Shown here one piece after another: positions 1 through 11,322 of a DNA stretch of 64,000 bases. The stretch is from Coenobita brevimanus. Lineage: Eukaryota; Arthropoda; Malacostraca; Decapoda; Coenobitidae. The position numbers and the translations under genes are program-made. The DNA lies in NCBI GenBank assembly GCA_032717465.1, contig CM064671.1:56867394-56931393 (forward strand). Direction: 5' to 3'. The stretch's first letter is position 1. The number at the start of each line of letters is the position of its first letter. The notes beneath the pieces were generated by a model, which was not told the origin of the DNA, ran no database searches, and saw nothing but the letters and a program-made list of their open reading frames with translations.

Positions 1-775
1 GTAAGCAAAGCAACTTAATAAGGTTATTTTAGCTAAAGTCCTTGCTGTAAAAGACACTGCTTGCTGCAGTCCTTAGGAGATCACATGAAATGATAATGTT
101 ATTAGTTTTTTCCTTGTAATGCTGCAGCATCAGCTTGAACTTGTTCAAGAGCTCTTCACACCTGGTTCGCATTACATCAGTGGTTCCTGTATGTGTGATA
201 ACGAGACTGTCTTTAGCAGTACTTTCTGAAACAGTGTCCACAGCTTCAGTTACATCATCAAATTCACCTCCTTCAATGCAATATCTCTTTCTTTAAGTTG
301 GCGCTCTGCCACAAAACTCCGCGAGCTGTCCACAGGTGATTCAGTGCCTCACCAGTCAAGCCTCATAAGTATCTTCATCAGCATCAGCTGATATCTGGAC
401 TCTATTGTAGGTGGTGACTGGTAAAATGCATCGCATCCTTGACACTCTTGCACCATTTTGCACTATCTGGAAATTATCCTGTTCCAATAGGAGTTGGTTG
501 GTTTCAGTCGCAGGAGGAGGGACAACGTCAGTGTTGCCTTGGGCAACAGCAGACATCGACTGAGGGGTGTTGCTCCCCTCCACATTGCTTCCAATGTTGC
601 TTGCAACAAACTCCTCCAGTGTATCAATCCTGGAAGTCTGGATATTGATTTTGTTAGCAGCTTTTCCTCAAGATCACGGCAGAGGTTGGAAGTCCTGCAA
701 GCAAAAAAGTGGTCAATGAAAAAGGATCCAGTGAAGCTATTGGACCAGGCTGTGCACATAATGTTCCGGGGCATT
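1..775 (-). pseudogene. Broken SGNH-hydrolase-domain transposon ORF
   Basis: Reading leftward on the minus strand, fragments in several frames form one protein. It has a Cys-containing start (FFACRTSNLCRDLEEK), a helical linker (SRIDTLEEFVASN), a low-complexity stretch with QSMSAVAQGN, then an SGNH-like core with ITHTGTTDV (normal form H-x-G-T-N-D), a helix EELLNKFKLMLQHYKEK and the strand NIIISCDLLR. Such SGNH ORFs occur in crustacean mobile elements (recalled). There is a frameshift near 640 and stops near 300-355. The element is cut by the window edge, so class is uncertain. Confidence 0.55.
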
Positions 776-1899
776 TGGGTGCTGCTGTTCTAAAGAAGTC
801 AAAGTTAACTGAATGGCGTCAAGTGCAAAATGTGTTGTCACCTGAAATGAAGATGCTCAAGATTTGTGAATTCCTGTAATACATGGGCACAGAAATAACA
901 AAACACTAGATGCAGCAGTGCCTGTAAACAGGGTGAAAAAAATATATCTGTATCTGAGAAAATAAAGTGTTATCGGTAAACAAAAACAATTAAATGTATG
1001 GTGAAGCTTTTAAAACAAATTAACAGGGAATTACTTTGCAGAAATAGTGATTTAAATGTTGAGATGCTAACTGTCTTTTCAAGTGAAGTAATGTAATGGG
1101 AGATCTTCTTGCTAAATATTCTAACTTACCATGAGAAGAGAAAAAAGAAAAAGTTAACCAAGTAGCCTAAATAACGGTTGGATAGTGGTGGGAAAGTGCA
1201 ATCAAAACTATACTCACTAAATAACTGTAAACATGGGATATAAGCTGTTTTCAAGTGGAAAAAAAAAAAAAAAAAAAATAAGGGAACAGTATTCATTCAC
1301 AACACTGTGCACAGGGGAATGCTTAACACTAAATACACTAATTACACTGTATCAGACTGCAGCTGTTTACATCTACCAACACAACTGCGCCAACCACAGC
1401 CACAGATGATTGCCACAAACTGCTTAAATCGTCACAAAAATCGTTCCCACACTACTGTTAACACACAACAATTACACTGAACTGCTGTATCACTCCAAAA
1501 TAATGCTCAGTTCGAACAAAGAGAATTCAATATATCACAAAATTCCACTCAGCCCACAACGTCAGCTCGAACAAAGAAATCAAAACAAAACAAATTTCCA
1601 CTCACATCCGATTGGTTATTGTGAGTATAAACTCTTCTTACTGGCAAAACAACGTACAGATAGCTCTCACCCAGTCATAGCTCTAAATTTACACAGGGTA
1701 ATATTTATCACTTACACAAGAACAATAACCATCCACCGCAGTTGCCATACTGTATTTGGTACCAAATGTAGATAAACAACCGGACAAAACTTTTCACACT
1801 TAAAACACACAGCTAAACTCTAGCATACTCCGGATTTTCACACCTTACACAGGAATAATACTTCCAAGACACTTGTAACCACAGATGCATTATTTGCAC
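776..1899. other. Non-coding, AT-rich, nothing recognised
   Basis: Short ORFs only. An A-tract lies at about 1,258-1,279. No transposon or gene signal recognised. Confidence 0.4.
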
Positions 1900-2245
1900 G
1901 CAGAATAATCATTCAAATTCACTCAAATCATGTAAACACTGGTAGGTGAGACCGGATACAACCTTCAGCAGCGGGGTCAACGGGGCAAATGCAGCAGGGA
2001 CATTTACCAACCTCTCTATAGCCAGACACTTTAATCCCGTAAAGGCTGGCCGCAAACAGATAACCTTCCTGTCACCCTTTCTAATGTCATTAGCCTCCCC
2101 TCTCTCCAACTCACATGACAAAGTTTCATATATCTCACTCCCATCCCTCCATTTCATCCTCGGTCTCTCTTTCTCCTTCACTCATATAAAAATGTGCTTT
2201 TTATATAGGCATGATACTATTGCTTTGGTATGGTCTCCTTGACGT
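1900..2245 (-). mobile_element. RTE-type LINE 3' fragment, diverged
   Basis: Minus-strand translation contains ERPRMKWRDG and further on LKCLAIER, matching in order the C-terminal end (GRPRMRWRDG ...) of the better preserved RTE at 36,030-39,218. The plus strand has CTCTATAGCCAGACACTTTAATCCCG, close to the RTE 3' end of the other copies. Both sides fade into unrecognised sequence, so borders are approximate. Confidence 0.6.
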
Positions 2246-2434
2246 GCCCTTAATCCAGCCAATATGTGCTTGGTCCTTTTACAGATTCTTTGCTCCAGTT
2301 TCTCTTATTCCTCTATCGATCAGACGTAATAATGTCATTTTTTTTTTTTATGTACTGTAAAGACATTAACTGAAAATGAAGAGTGTTATAATCCTTAAGA
2401 TCGTACACGGCAAACCGTTTGATTTGCATATAAG

Positions 2435-2436
<2 letters not shown>

Positions 2437-2517
<81 letters not shown>
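2437..2517. repeat. (AT)n microsatellite
   Basis: About 80 bp of uninterrupted AT dinucleotide. Confidence 0.97.
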
Positions 2518-2518
<1 letters not shown>

Positions 2519-4171
2519 CTTCACACAGAAGGAGTGACGTACTGTAGAGTCGGATTTATCCCACCAGACCTTAATTGGTACCAACATTTAACTGTTCAGG
2601 ATGTCTACGTCACATCATCCTGTGATATGAATGTAACTATGGGTATGGATGTGTGAACACATCTGATACATCTAATCGTTTTTCTGCGATATCATATACA
2701 TTTATAAAATTTCCTGTTAATTCCGCCGAGTTGCGGCCTCGCTTCTTAACTCCTACAGTCTGATGAGTTCTTCAGTATTTCAGTCTAATGAAAACATTTT
2801 TACAGCTCAGGATAGGTTTTTGAAATTGGATGCTTATGCATAACCTTTGTTACCTGTTATTACGAGAGCATTTTACTAACTGACAGAAACGTTTGGTGGC
2901 AGCGAGAACTAACTCCCAGATGATGCCACCGTATTCAAGGGGTTACTTATGAGAGAAAGACTGGTACTGAGATCACAAGGAAGGTTCCAACAGAACTGGC
3001 TTGATGACTGACGAGGAAACGGGTCTGTCGTAAGTGCCTGAACAAGACTCAGCGTGATTCGAATTAACCCTGCTTCTCCGGTTTAAAGATTTTCAGCAAA
3101 CTGCTCACATGTTAAGGAGTGTTGGAATGACAAGTCATACACAGTCATGACGCAAACAGACATACTCAGCTCAGTTCGGCCTCTTGTTTGCCCGCATCCA
3201 ATTCAGAAATATCTTGCTCCTTTCAGTTATATGCAAGGCTAGTCAGGCATGACATATGAAAGTTGGCTTGTCAGGGGTTTGTTAATTTAATCCCTTTAAT
3301 CTAAGTGTGCATAATTTTGGTTAATTTGCATATTTTCAAATTATTATTGATTTATATTGATAAAAAAAATTTGAACTGAATTCGTAATTTCCTCCTCGTC
3401 CTCCATTAAAAAAAAAAAAAAAATGAAACCTCTGAAGGTGAATGAATATGTCAGAATAAGGTAAGAAATTACTAACCATGGCATCATTGTATCGAAGAGT
3501 GGTAGTGATGGTTGAGGTAAGAGTTACAGTCTCCACGCCAAACCATGGAAAGTAATCTTCATTCAACTCGCCATAGCTACTCGCACAAAGTTAGGCTCAA
3601 CTCAACACCTTAAAACTAAAGAATAATGTTTCTTGTTGATATTAAATATATTCAGGTTGAAAGAATAGGTAACGTATTACAGAACTAAATACAGAACAAA
3701 TGGATATGATTGCTCCACCACTGAAAACCAAAACATTTCATTCAGCTCGCACTAGATTCTCTCACAAACAACACAGCTACTTAAACTCAGACGCTGAATG
3801 TTAGTGATGTGTGTTGGTATTTAATATATTAGTGTTGCAATAATAGTTCTTGATGGAAAGAAAATGTAGGACCTGAGTTTGTGAAATGTTGAAACCAGCA
3901 AGGTTTCTTATACACCAGTCAGAAATAATAGCAGAGTGAGAAATTAGGTGTGAAATAGACGCTGTAACCACTGAAACAGTCGCTGTGCTGGACGCTGAGA
4001 CAACTGTCAATGGTAGACTTATCAGTATATGAGTGAAATGGTCTACATTTTTACATCAGATCATTCACAATTAGAAAGAATAATGTTAGTGACAGAACAG
4101 GTCCTGGCCAACATCACTGATGATAGCTTTACAAGGGGAAAAAAGAAAAATGCCATCCAAGTGCAACTAAC
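2518..4171. other. Region downstream of IR exon 8; no exon identified
   Basis: The 3' IR exons would be expected here if introns stayed short. I read all minus frames and found no convincing S2 or TM4 segment. Two weak minus ORFs (3,336-3,566 and 3,801-4,010) start in similar Thr/Val-rich wording but lack IR motifs. Around 2,895 the string TGGTGGCAGCGAGA resembles an LTR-element primer binding site, but no LTR pair was found. Confidence 0.4.
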
Positions 4172-4408
4172 CTCTTTCCTTCTATCTATCTCTTTCATGA
4201 GAGGATCAGTGTGTTCAGAAAAATATCTGGCTGGACCATAACGGACCATCCAAGGCTCAAAACCCCATCTCCATCCCTTAATTTGAACCAGGTCTTTGAA
4301 GGTCTCGGGTGATCGTGTTGTGCCCTGGATGGTGAGGTTGGCGATGAGAGAGGATTTGAATCCCGTCGATATAATTAGGCAGAACACAAGCCAACAGCCC
4401 ACATGCAT
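4172..4408 (-). CDS. Ionotropic receptor exon 8: TM3 and start of S2
   Basis: Acceptor is CTTGGTTTTGCAG|ATG and donor is AAAGAG|GTTAGT; exactly 79 codons, phase 0. GCWLVFCLIISTGFKSSLIA is the TM3 gate helix (equivalent to SYTANLAAFL of iGluRs). It is followed by NLTIQGTTRSPETFKDLV and WRWGFEPWMVRYGPARYF in the S2 lobe, ending at DPLMKEIDRRKE. Residues 426-504. No clear Thr is seen at the usual S2 binding position, as in many divergent IRs. About 100-150 residues (rest of S2, TM4, tail) are still missing downstream. Confidence 0.92.
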
Positions 4409-4863
4409 CTGCAAAACCAAGATAGGATAGCATTAGATGTGCCTGTAAGATACGGAGCTACTAAGATCTGGACACCGTATATTGTATATACTTCTAGTGT
4501 GGAGCAACAAGTAGACTGACGACTTGAGTAACATCACTGATTTCAGCAATGCTCTGAACACACAGAAAAGGATGAACACAGCTCTTTGTTCATTATAAAG
4601 AGGAAACAATCACGGTAACTCGAGGACTTCCTGGGATGGTAGAAGAAGGATCAAACATAATTTTTCCTGATGCGTACTCCCACCGTCCAAAAGGGTGACA
4701 AAAAAGGGATAATGATAATTAAGATGATGAAGACGAAGGTAGTGAAGATGATGGAAGATGGCAATGAACTCTGTGTTAGAAACGAATTATGAAAAATGTC
4801 AATAACAGAAGATAAAAACGATAAAATGAAAGATAATAATTATACAACAGAACCACTACGCAC

Positions 4864-5048
4864 CTGTCCTGATAAGCTGGAGGAAGGGTCTGACATGGTC
4901 TTCTCCAGGAGTGCTGCCCAACTGTACAAAAGGGTGGTACTGATGCGAAGTGGACTCCCACTCACTGCCCACACATACATCCATTGCAACATCCACAGCA
5001 CAACCGCCCACACCACCACACACACCAGCACTCCCAACCAAACCTCAA
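4864..5048 (-). CDS. Ionotropic receptor exon 7: TM1 and pore loop
   Basis: Acceptor is AACATCCTCAG|TT and donor is GGACAG|GTGCGT. The exon is 2 nt + 61 codons, phase 0. It opens VEVWLGVLVCVVVWAVVLWM: the canonical E-V-W-x-x-V leading into transmembrane helix 1 (residues about 369-390). After a short loop come TTLLYSWAALLEKTMSDP and SSSLSGQ, the pore loop of IRs. Overlapping ORFs in the other frames are shadows. The preceding intron (6.7 kb) holds the Gypsy element; the next is only 455 bp. Confidence 0.92.
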
Positions 5049-5089
5049 CTGAGGATGTTATGGTTAGGTTTAATGACTCTAGATAAACA

Positions 5090-5406
5090 CGTCAGGCCAG
5101 AGGAATTATTGACATGTTATTCCCTGCGGCAAAGGCGGCCGGTCTATATGTGGTGCACCTGGGAGATCTTTTTTTTTTTTTTTTTTTTTCGGGGAAAGAT
5201 CGAATATCTCTTCTTTGAGAGCTCTGATTATTTACCATTTTTCATTTTTAATAAGACAGTTTCACATACCCTATGAGTTTTAAAGAAAGAAATTTGAATG
5301 TTGGCTGCAGTAGTTTCGCCGTTAAGTCTGTGAAGACTTTATCAAAATGATATTTTTTTTAACCCACCCTCAAAAAAAGAAATATCATCATTGCCTTAAT
5401 CCAATG

Positions 5407-5488
<82 letters not shown>

Positions 5489-5620
5489 TTGCAACTTCCA
5501 AGCAATCTTAGTAACTGTGAAGAGACACCTCGTAATGAAAGATTGCTAACATTGCCAGGCGAATGGAGGACGGTCTCTCCACAACTTTAATACACTGACA
5601 TACTTCTTAGCTAAATAACA
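5090..5620. other. Intron 6 start: poly-T and (AT)n, no gene
   Basis: Contains a T-tract at about 5,170-5,189 and an (AT)n run at 5,411-5,487 (about 77 bp). Nothing else recognised. Confidence 0.6.
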
Positions 5621-6376
5621 TGTTACTTCCCCACCCCGCACTGCCACAGGCTCCAATAGCGGTAGTACAGCATAGATGGGACGTTGCCCGGTGAGTATTC
5701 TTCCTTTGGTCCGCCTTTAGGTGCACAGTACACAGGATCAGGTGAGGCATTGTAAATAAACACTGGCTGCCTACATTCATTGTCTTTAATTTCCAGATAA
5801 TTATGCTTAATGCTTTCCAACTTCACTCTTCTCACAAGCACTGGAGTTCAACTTTTTTAACTGCAATTACACGTAATCCTTGACGATACTTCACTATTCT
5901 CACAAGTACCGATGTTATACAAGCCTCAGTAACACCACTGTTTTCACAAGTACCGAAAATATTCAAACTTCACTGACACTGCACTACTCTCAAGCCGGAC
6001 TGAAAACCAACTGAACTTGAACTAGTCTCTTTTCCACCCTTATATAAGCTTACATTATTCGAGAAACTTCTTGCACAAACTCGACAAGAGTTAACAGTTA
6101 TGAACTAGGAGACATCAAAACATGCCAGAGTTTTCTTACATTACATAACACTGTAAATTATTTAGCATACAAACCCAAATCAAATTACACAGTTTAACAA
6201 ACAGCCACATAAATAAAACATTATAGAGAAAAAGAGCAGAAAAATTAATGCATAACTTATGAAACAACTACACTTACAAACAGCATGCAAACTGGCAACT
6301 CTGACTCGTACCGGGACCTGCGGTAAACTTTGAGAAGCTCCTCGACTAACAAACTGGCAAATCGTGCTCCTTAACA
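5621..6376 (-). repeat. 3' LTR of the Gypsy element
   Basis: 756 bp, TG...CA ends. Long stretches match the right LTR (for example the CACTGCCACAGGCTCCAA start and the AAGCTCCTCGACTA end), with many substitutions and small indels, so the insertion is old. On the plus strand the first about 200 bases encode nothing; ORFs here are by-products. Confidence 0.88.
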
Positions 6377-6391
6377 CTACCCCCTCCCTAG
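6377..6391 (-). other. Polypurine tract of the Gypsy element
   Basis: Minus strand reads CTAGGGAGGGGGTAG immediately before the 3' LTR, the expected place for plus-strand priming. Confidence 0.7.
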
Positions 6392-6476
6392 TTCTCTGTC
6401 ATTCCAACTAAACTACACAGTATATACATGCATAATTAATGATAATGAAACTTCTAACTATACACAAAATAATCTT

Positions 6477-7049
6477 TCAAATTATCAGGTCTTTTGTTCC
6501 GCTTCTGATGGCGTCCTTGCTCCTCCACACAGTCCACCCCTCCTGGAAGTTCTTGGCCCTCTTCTTGATTTGCTTCTTTTCTTGGGAAACTGTTACCATC
6601 CTCTTGCACTTCAGCTCCTTGGTCCTCCACAACATCCTTGGCCGCGGGAAAGCACGTTTCCTCAGAGACATCGCAACTGTACTGTCATGGTCCATGGTAT
6701 TGCCACAGACGATTCAAGTGTAACACCTTAGGGAAAGACTTCTTGCCTCCCCGAATCCGATATGTTACGTCTTATAGGCGGTCCAAAACAGTGTAAGTAT
6801 CATCCCATGGGCTCTACAGCTTCGGTGACTTTCTGTTCTTTCTCTGAGGATTGTATAACCAACTTTGGTCACCATCCTTGAAGCTTACCTCACTTGCCTT
6901 GGCATCATACTTGTACTTCATCACTTCTCCTGAAAACTTGAGAGCCCCTCGCACTTGATGATGTACTCGTACCTCAGCCAGCCTTTCCTGAAGGTACTTC
7001 GCATAGCTGCAGGTGTCTGTAGGCAACTTTTCACCAGTAGGTGTTCTCA
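6477..7049 (-). pseudogene. Gypsy integrase C-terminal part
   Basis: The minus frame starting at the TTAA (7,050) has the helical C-terminal segment (YAKYLQERLAEVRVHHQV) and an SH3-like strand (FKDGDQSWLYNP), then decays past stops into a basic tail (6,477-6,695). It continues the frame of the integrase core across the inserted TTAA element: removing the insert with one TTAA restores the same frame. Confidence 0.75.
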
Positions 7050-7932
7050 TTAACCTCTAGGCACCAGTCCACGTCATATGACATGTTGGTAGGGCCTACG
7101 GTCCACGTCATATGACATTTTAATTTTTCGCGGGCATGTTTGAACTTAGTAGCATGCCATATGGACTCAGAGTATTGTCCCGGCATGGCTGGTGCACAGG
7201 GTAATGCTGGCTGGCCAGGGGGTGGGAGGGCAGCCCAGCAGTGAGAAGGGCTGTGGCGGAGGGTGGTGGGAGGCCGGCGTAGGAAGAGTGTGGCCTTGGA
7301 ACCAGCTGATACTGGTTCAGCGTTGGGGTAGAGGTCAGGAGGGGTGGGGTGGGGTGGGGTGGTGGGGAGGGCTACTATGGGGCCCTGAAGGATGTGGGGG
7401 AGAGCTTATGGAGAGTATCATACTGTCAAGAGTTAATAAAAACAGTGAAATAATGTGTAAATAGTGTGTAAATAATAGTGAATAAATAAAAAGACATAAA
7501 TTTGTTAGAAAATAAGAATCATGGAAAACATAAAATAACCCAATCTTTAACAGTTACTTTCTTGTGTTTTTTTGCTATTTTAGTTGTAATATTGCGTTCA
7601 TACGGCATTGTGAATTAGTGAGAGAAACAAATACACACTCAGCACTTATTTTGGTGCAAGTTATTCCATCCCTCTTCTTTCCTTTAATGCCGCCAACACA
7701 TCACGGTGACCTTGAACATGCTCAGTCCAGCTGCCACACACCGGCTCCCTCACGCCATACCACCACCTCCAAATCGCCAACAGAGAATAAGTATGCACTT
7801 TTTATGTGTTTTTTGTCATTTGTGATTGATTTGTAATGAAAAAAAAATATTTTGGGGAAAATTGATTATCCTGAAAATAACCCGGTTCTGGGACGTGGAT
7901 AGGTAAACCCATGCCCGTCGCCAAGGGGTTAA
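7050..7932. mobile_element. TTAA-flanked element inserted in Gypsy integrase
   Basis: Starts TTAACCTCTAGGCACC at 7,050 and ends GTCGCCAAGGGGTTAA at 7,932. TTAA is present at both ends and once in the inferred original site. The ends are weakly complementary (CC-rich / GG-rich). The centre is G-rich (7,190-7,400), and the AT-rich right half has no transposase. TTAA target duplication is diagnostic of piggyBac-type transposition, so this is probably a non-autonomous piggyBac-like element. Confidence 0.75.
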
Positions 7933-8652
7933 CAAGTCAATGGGTAAGCGTAACTCGTGGCCCAACATAAGTTTTGCAGGTGTATAGCTGGTTGACTCAT
8001 GGGATTTAGACCGATATGCCATCAGCAATGCAAGCATTTTCTGGTCCCATTCTGTTTGTCCATCTACGCAGTACTTGGCCAGTTAATGTCCCAGGGTCCA
8101 GTTGAATTTCTCCACCATCCCATCTGACTGTGGCCTCAGTGGGGTCATCCTGGTCTTCTTGAACCCCAGTAACTTGCAGCAATCATGGAACACAGCAGAC
8201 TCGAAGTTTCTACCTTGGTCTGAATGCAGCTCTTGTGGCATCCCAAAATGACAGAAAAACTGCACAAACAAAGCCTGAGCAACAGTCGCAACCTCTTGAT
8301 CAGGGATGGCATAGGCTTCTGGCCACTTTGTGAAGTAGCTTATGGTGATATATACTGTGTACCAGTTTCCTCTTTCAGTGAGTGGCAGGGGTCCATCAAT
8401 GTCCATCACGACTCTTTCCATCGGTGCACCCACTTAGTACAGCTGGAGAGGGGCACAACCACGTTTCTTGGGTCCCTTTTTGGCACAACACACATCACAG
8501 GCCCAACACCACTCCTCAACATCCTGATGCATGCAGATCCAGTAGAACCTCTGTCGCAGCTGGCTTAGAGTTTTCTTCACTCCCAGGTGCCCACTAGTGA
8601 TCTGGTTATGGGACACCTCCAAGATCTTGGACCTCATCATCTTCAGAACCAC
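7933..8652 (-). pseudogene. Gypsy integrase: zinc-binding and catalytic core
   Basis: One minus-strand frame with two in-frame stops (8,434-8,436 and 8,083-8,085). HNQITSGHLGVKKTL ... CWACDVC gives the H-H-C-C zinc site. The core has VVMDIDGPLP (first Asp), HSDQGRNFES (second Asp) and SDGMVEKFN (Glu). A GKEY/YRSKSHESTSYTPAKLM type segment follows up to the TTAA insertion. All three acidic residues remain, but the stops and the insertion make it non-functional. Confidence 0.85.
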
Positions 8653-9060
8653 CAGTTGCCAATACTTGGGTGTTTCCCACTGATGCTCCAGTAGTCAATT
8701 GTTGAGACGAAGAAGGTCCCACTAACTCCAGCAGCTCTTGGTTGCAGGGCTTAACTTGGAAACTTCTTCCCATAAGGGTCACACTGTACTTTGCTACAGC
8801 CACTCTAGCATGGGCCGTAAATCTGCATCCTCCATCTGCATCTTCTTCAGGTCTTCTGTATCTGACGCTGGCCCTGTCACAACCATATGGAGGCATTTCT
8901 TGCCAAGATTCCCATTCCTACAACACTCCATGCCATCTGTTCTTCCATCTTTTTGCAGACTGTGCATCAAGGTTCTCCTGCATTTCCTCAGTGGTGGGAC
9001 TTCTTGAGAAAAACTGGCTGGTTGTTGCCCGTCATCATCAGCTTTCACTAATGTACCCTC
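8653..9060 (-). pseudogene. Gypsy pol connection region, RT absent
   Basis: Minus frames here contain DTEDLKKMQMEDADLRPMLE, the short linker normally between RNase H and integrase. It is preceded directly by gag-like sequence instead of protease/RT/RNase H. A frameshift near 8,800-8,890 separates it from the integrase frame. The abrupt junction marks an internal deletion. Confidence 0.65.
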
Positions 9061-10400
9061 ATCCTTCTCCTCTGGACACTCATAACTAAAGTGTCCACCT
9101 TATGTCCAACACCTGTCTGTTGCAGTCGTGATTTTCCTTGCATTGTTCCACTCTTGCTGCTTCCTCCATGTGTAACAATCCAGCTTCTTGTGTCCCAGCT
9201 TTCTGCAGAACCAGCAACCCCCTCTGATCTTCTCCTGTTCTTTCTTCCACTTCTTGCAATCCACTTTCCGATGTTGTGGCTTTACACAGTACCAGCACTT
9301 TCAAGATTTTCCACTTCCCACACCTGCGCCTTTCTTGCGTTGAATCCTGCACTACGACCTGTCTGAAAAGTTGACGTACTGGACCTGACATAGGCCTCAG
9401 ACTCTAGAGCCCTGGCTAGTGCTTCTTGCATGCTTCTGGGTTGTGCTTGCTTCACTTGCACTTTCAACTCTGCACTGTCAAAAGCATCGATGAACTGGTC
9501 CCTCAGAAGAATAGCCAACAGGTTAGATGCTGCTCCAGGGTATGCATTATATGCCATACTCTCCAGGTCATGAGCAAACTGCTGTAGGGACTCTCCTCAA
9601 GCCCGTTCATGGCTCTGGAATCTTGCTCTGTAAACCTCAGTCTGGTACATGGTTCCATATTTGCGTTCCAGCACTTCTACTAGGGACTGATAACTGTTCC
9701 TCTCCGACACTGACATTTGGACCAGAATTTCCATTGTGGCACCCTTAAGGCCAGTAGCAAGCTGCACTGCCCTCTGCCTATCATCCCAACCATTCTGATC
9801 AGCAAGTAACTCAAACTGTGCATGGTAAGATCATCCAATTCCTGAGGTTTCATTTTAATTGGAACCCCATTATAGCCATGCACTTCACTGGTTTGGAGCC
9901 TAAAAATTGGGGCATCATAATTAAGGCCAGGACTTAAAACTTATGCATTCTGATTATTCAGCCCTGTAATGCTACGTTTAGATGCTTGGGATCCATCAAT
10001 ATTCACCACACACTATCCATTCTTTTCATATGCTCCCTGCACGCTAACCTGAGGATCAGCAATGCAATATTTCTCTGCAGCCTCAATTTTCTCACTAATT
10101 ATCTTCACATGGTCAACTGCATGCTTCAGCTGGTTATCTACGTGCTGTCTGCACTCCATCACTATTCCCTCACTAATCTTCAGCTGGTTGTCCACATGCT
10201 GTTTGCACTCCATCACTATTTCCTCACTAATTGTCTTCAACTGGTTATCTACATGCTGTTTACACTCCATCACGTTATTGATTACCTCATACTTCTGCTG
10301 CTCTAGCTTGGCATCTACTTCCTCCTTAAACTGTTGCTGTTCTTCCTTCATGGTGTTCTTTCTGTCCTTCATTCTGAGCCTGTAGTTGTGCTTGTAATTG
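9061..10400 (-). pseudogene. Gypsy gag, decayed
   Basis: N-terminal coiled coil at 10,013-10,372 contains three repeats of a block with CKQHVDNQLK. A capsid-like helical part at 9,282-9,557 has LLAILLRDQFIDAF and a helix with ARALESEAY. Cys-His knuckle remnants lie at about 9,090-9,250 (KLGHKKLDCYTW-like in one frame). Several frame breaks separate the pieces. Assignment rests on order and position between PBS and integrase. Confidence 0.72.
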
Positions 10401-10548
10401 TTCTTTGAGTTTTATCTTCTGTGCCTGTAATAGCTGCACAATTGTCGCCAGGGATATTTCCTCCTCCTGCCCAGCTCAAGACCTTGTCTGCACACCTCCT
10501 GCTTCTATGTCGAAGGTTAGACTCGCTGCAGCACTAAAATTATCCATA

Positions 10549-10560
10549 CTCCTGACACCA
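10549..10560 (-). other. Primer binding site of the Gypsy element
   Basis: TGGTGTCAGGAG begins one base after the 5' LTR on the minus strand. The TGG start fits a tRNA 3' CCA end. The tRNA species is not assigned. Confidence 0.72.
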
Positions 10561-10561
10561 G

Positions 10562-11322
10562 TGTTACGTCCCCACACCACACTGCCACAGGCTCCAACAG
10601 CAGTAGTACAGTATAGGAAGGACGTTGTCCAGTGAGTTGTTCTTCCTATGGTCAGCTTTTAGGTGCACAGTACACAGGATCAGCAGAGGCATTGCAAATA
10701 AACACTGGCTTCCTAAGTTCACTGTATTCTCCAAGTAATTACACTTAATGCTTTCCAACTTCACTTCACTTTTCTTACAAGCACTGGAACTATACAGACT
10801 TTACTAACTGCAATTACACTTAATGCTTGATGACACTTCACTATTTTCACAAGTACTGATGTTATACAACCTTCAGTAACACCACTGTTTTCACAAGTAC
10901 TGAGAATATACAAACTTCACTGACACTGCACTACACTCAAACTGAACTGAAAACCAAATAAACTTGAAGTAGTCTCTTCCCCATACTTATATAATCTTAG
11001 ATTATTCAAGAAACTTCTTGCACAAATTCAACGGGGCAAGAGTTAACAGTTACCAACAAGGAGACATCAAAACATGCCAGTTTTCGTACATTACATAACA
11101 CTGTAAATTATTTAGAATACAAACCCAGATCAAATTGCACAATTTAACAAACAAATAAATAAAACATTATAGAGATAAAGAGCACAAACATTAATGCATA
11201 ACTTACGAAACAACTACTCTCACAAACAGCAGGCAAACTGGCAACTCTGACTCATACTGGAACCTACGGTAAACGTTGAGAAGCTCCTCGACTACCTAAC
11301 TGGAAAATCTCGCTTCTTAACA
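10562..11322 (-). repeat. 5' LTR of the Gypsy element
   Basis: 761 bp direct repeat of 5,621-6,376 with TGTTAC...TTAACA ends. Confidence 0.88.

Larger units (their letters stand above)
5621..11322 (-). mobile_element. Gypsy-type LTR retrotransposon, defective, minus strand
   Basis: Two direct LTRs (5,621-6,376 and 10,562-11,322) both begin TGTTAC and end TTAACA. On the minus strand the 5' LTR is followed by a PBS (TGGTGTCAGGAG) and the 3' LTR is preceded by a purine tract. Between them lie gag with zinc knuckles and an integrase, order gag then integrase, as in Gypsy elements. No protease, RT or RNase H motif exists: gag knuckles end near 9,060 and pol-connection sequence follows at once, so about 2 kb was deleted. 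No matching target duplication is visible (AAACA-type left flank versus GCATG right). It sits in IR intron 6 in the same orientation as the gene. Confidence 0.88.

Noticed and set aside
2880..2910. Primer binding site of a second LTR element (TGGTGGCAGCGAGA)
   Set aside because: No LTR pair, gag or pol around it; too short to support alone.
3336..4010. Two minus ORFs considered as the missing IR C-terminal exons
   Set aside because: No TM4-like hydrophobic run, no S2 motif, and acceptor phases do not give an open continuation from exon 8.
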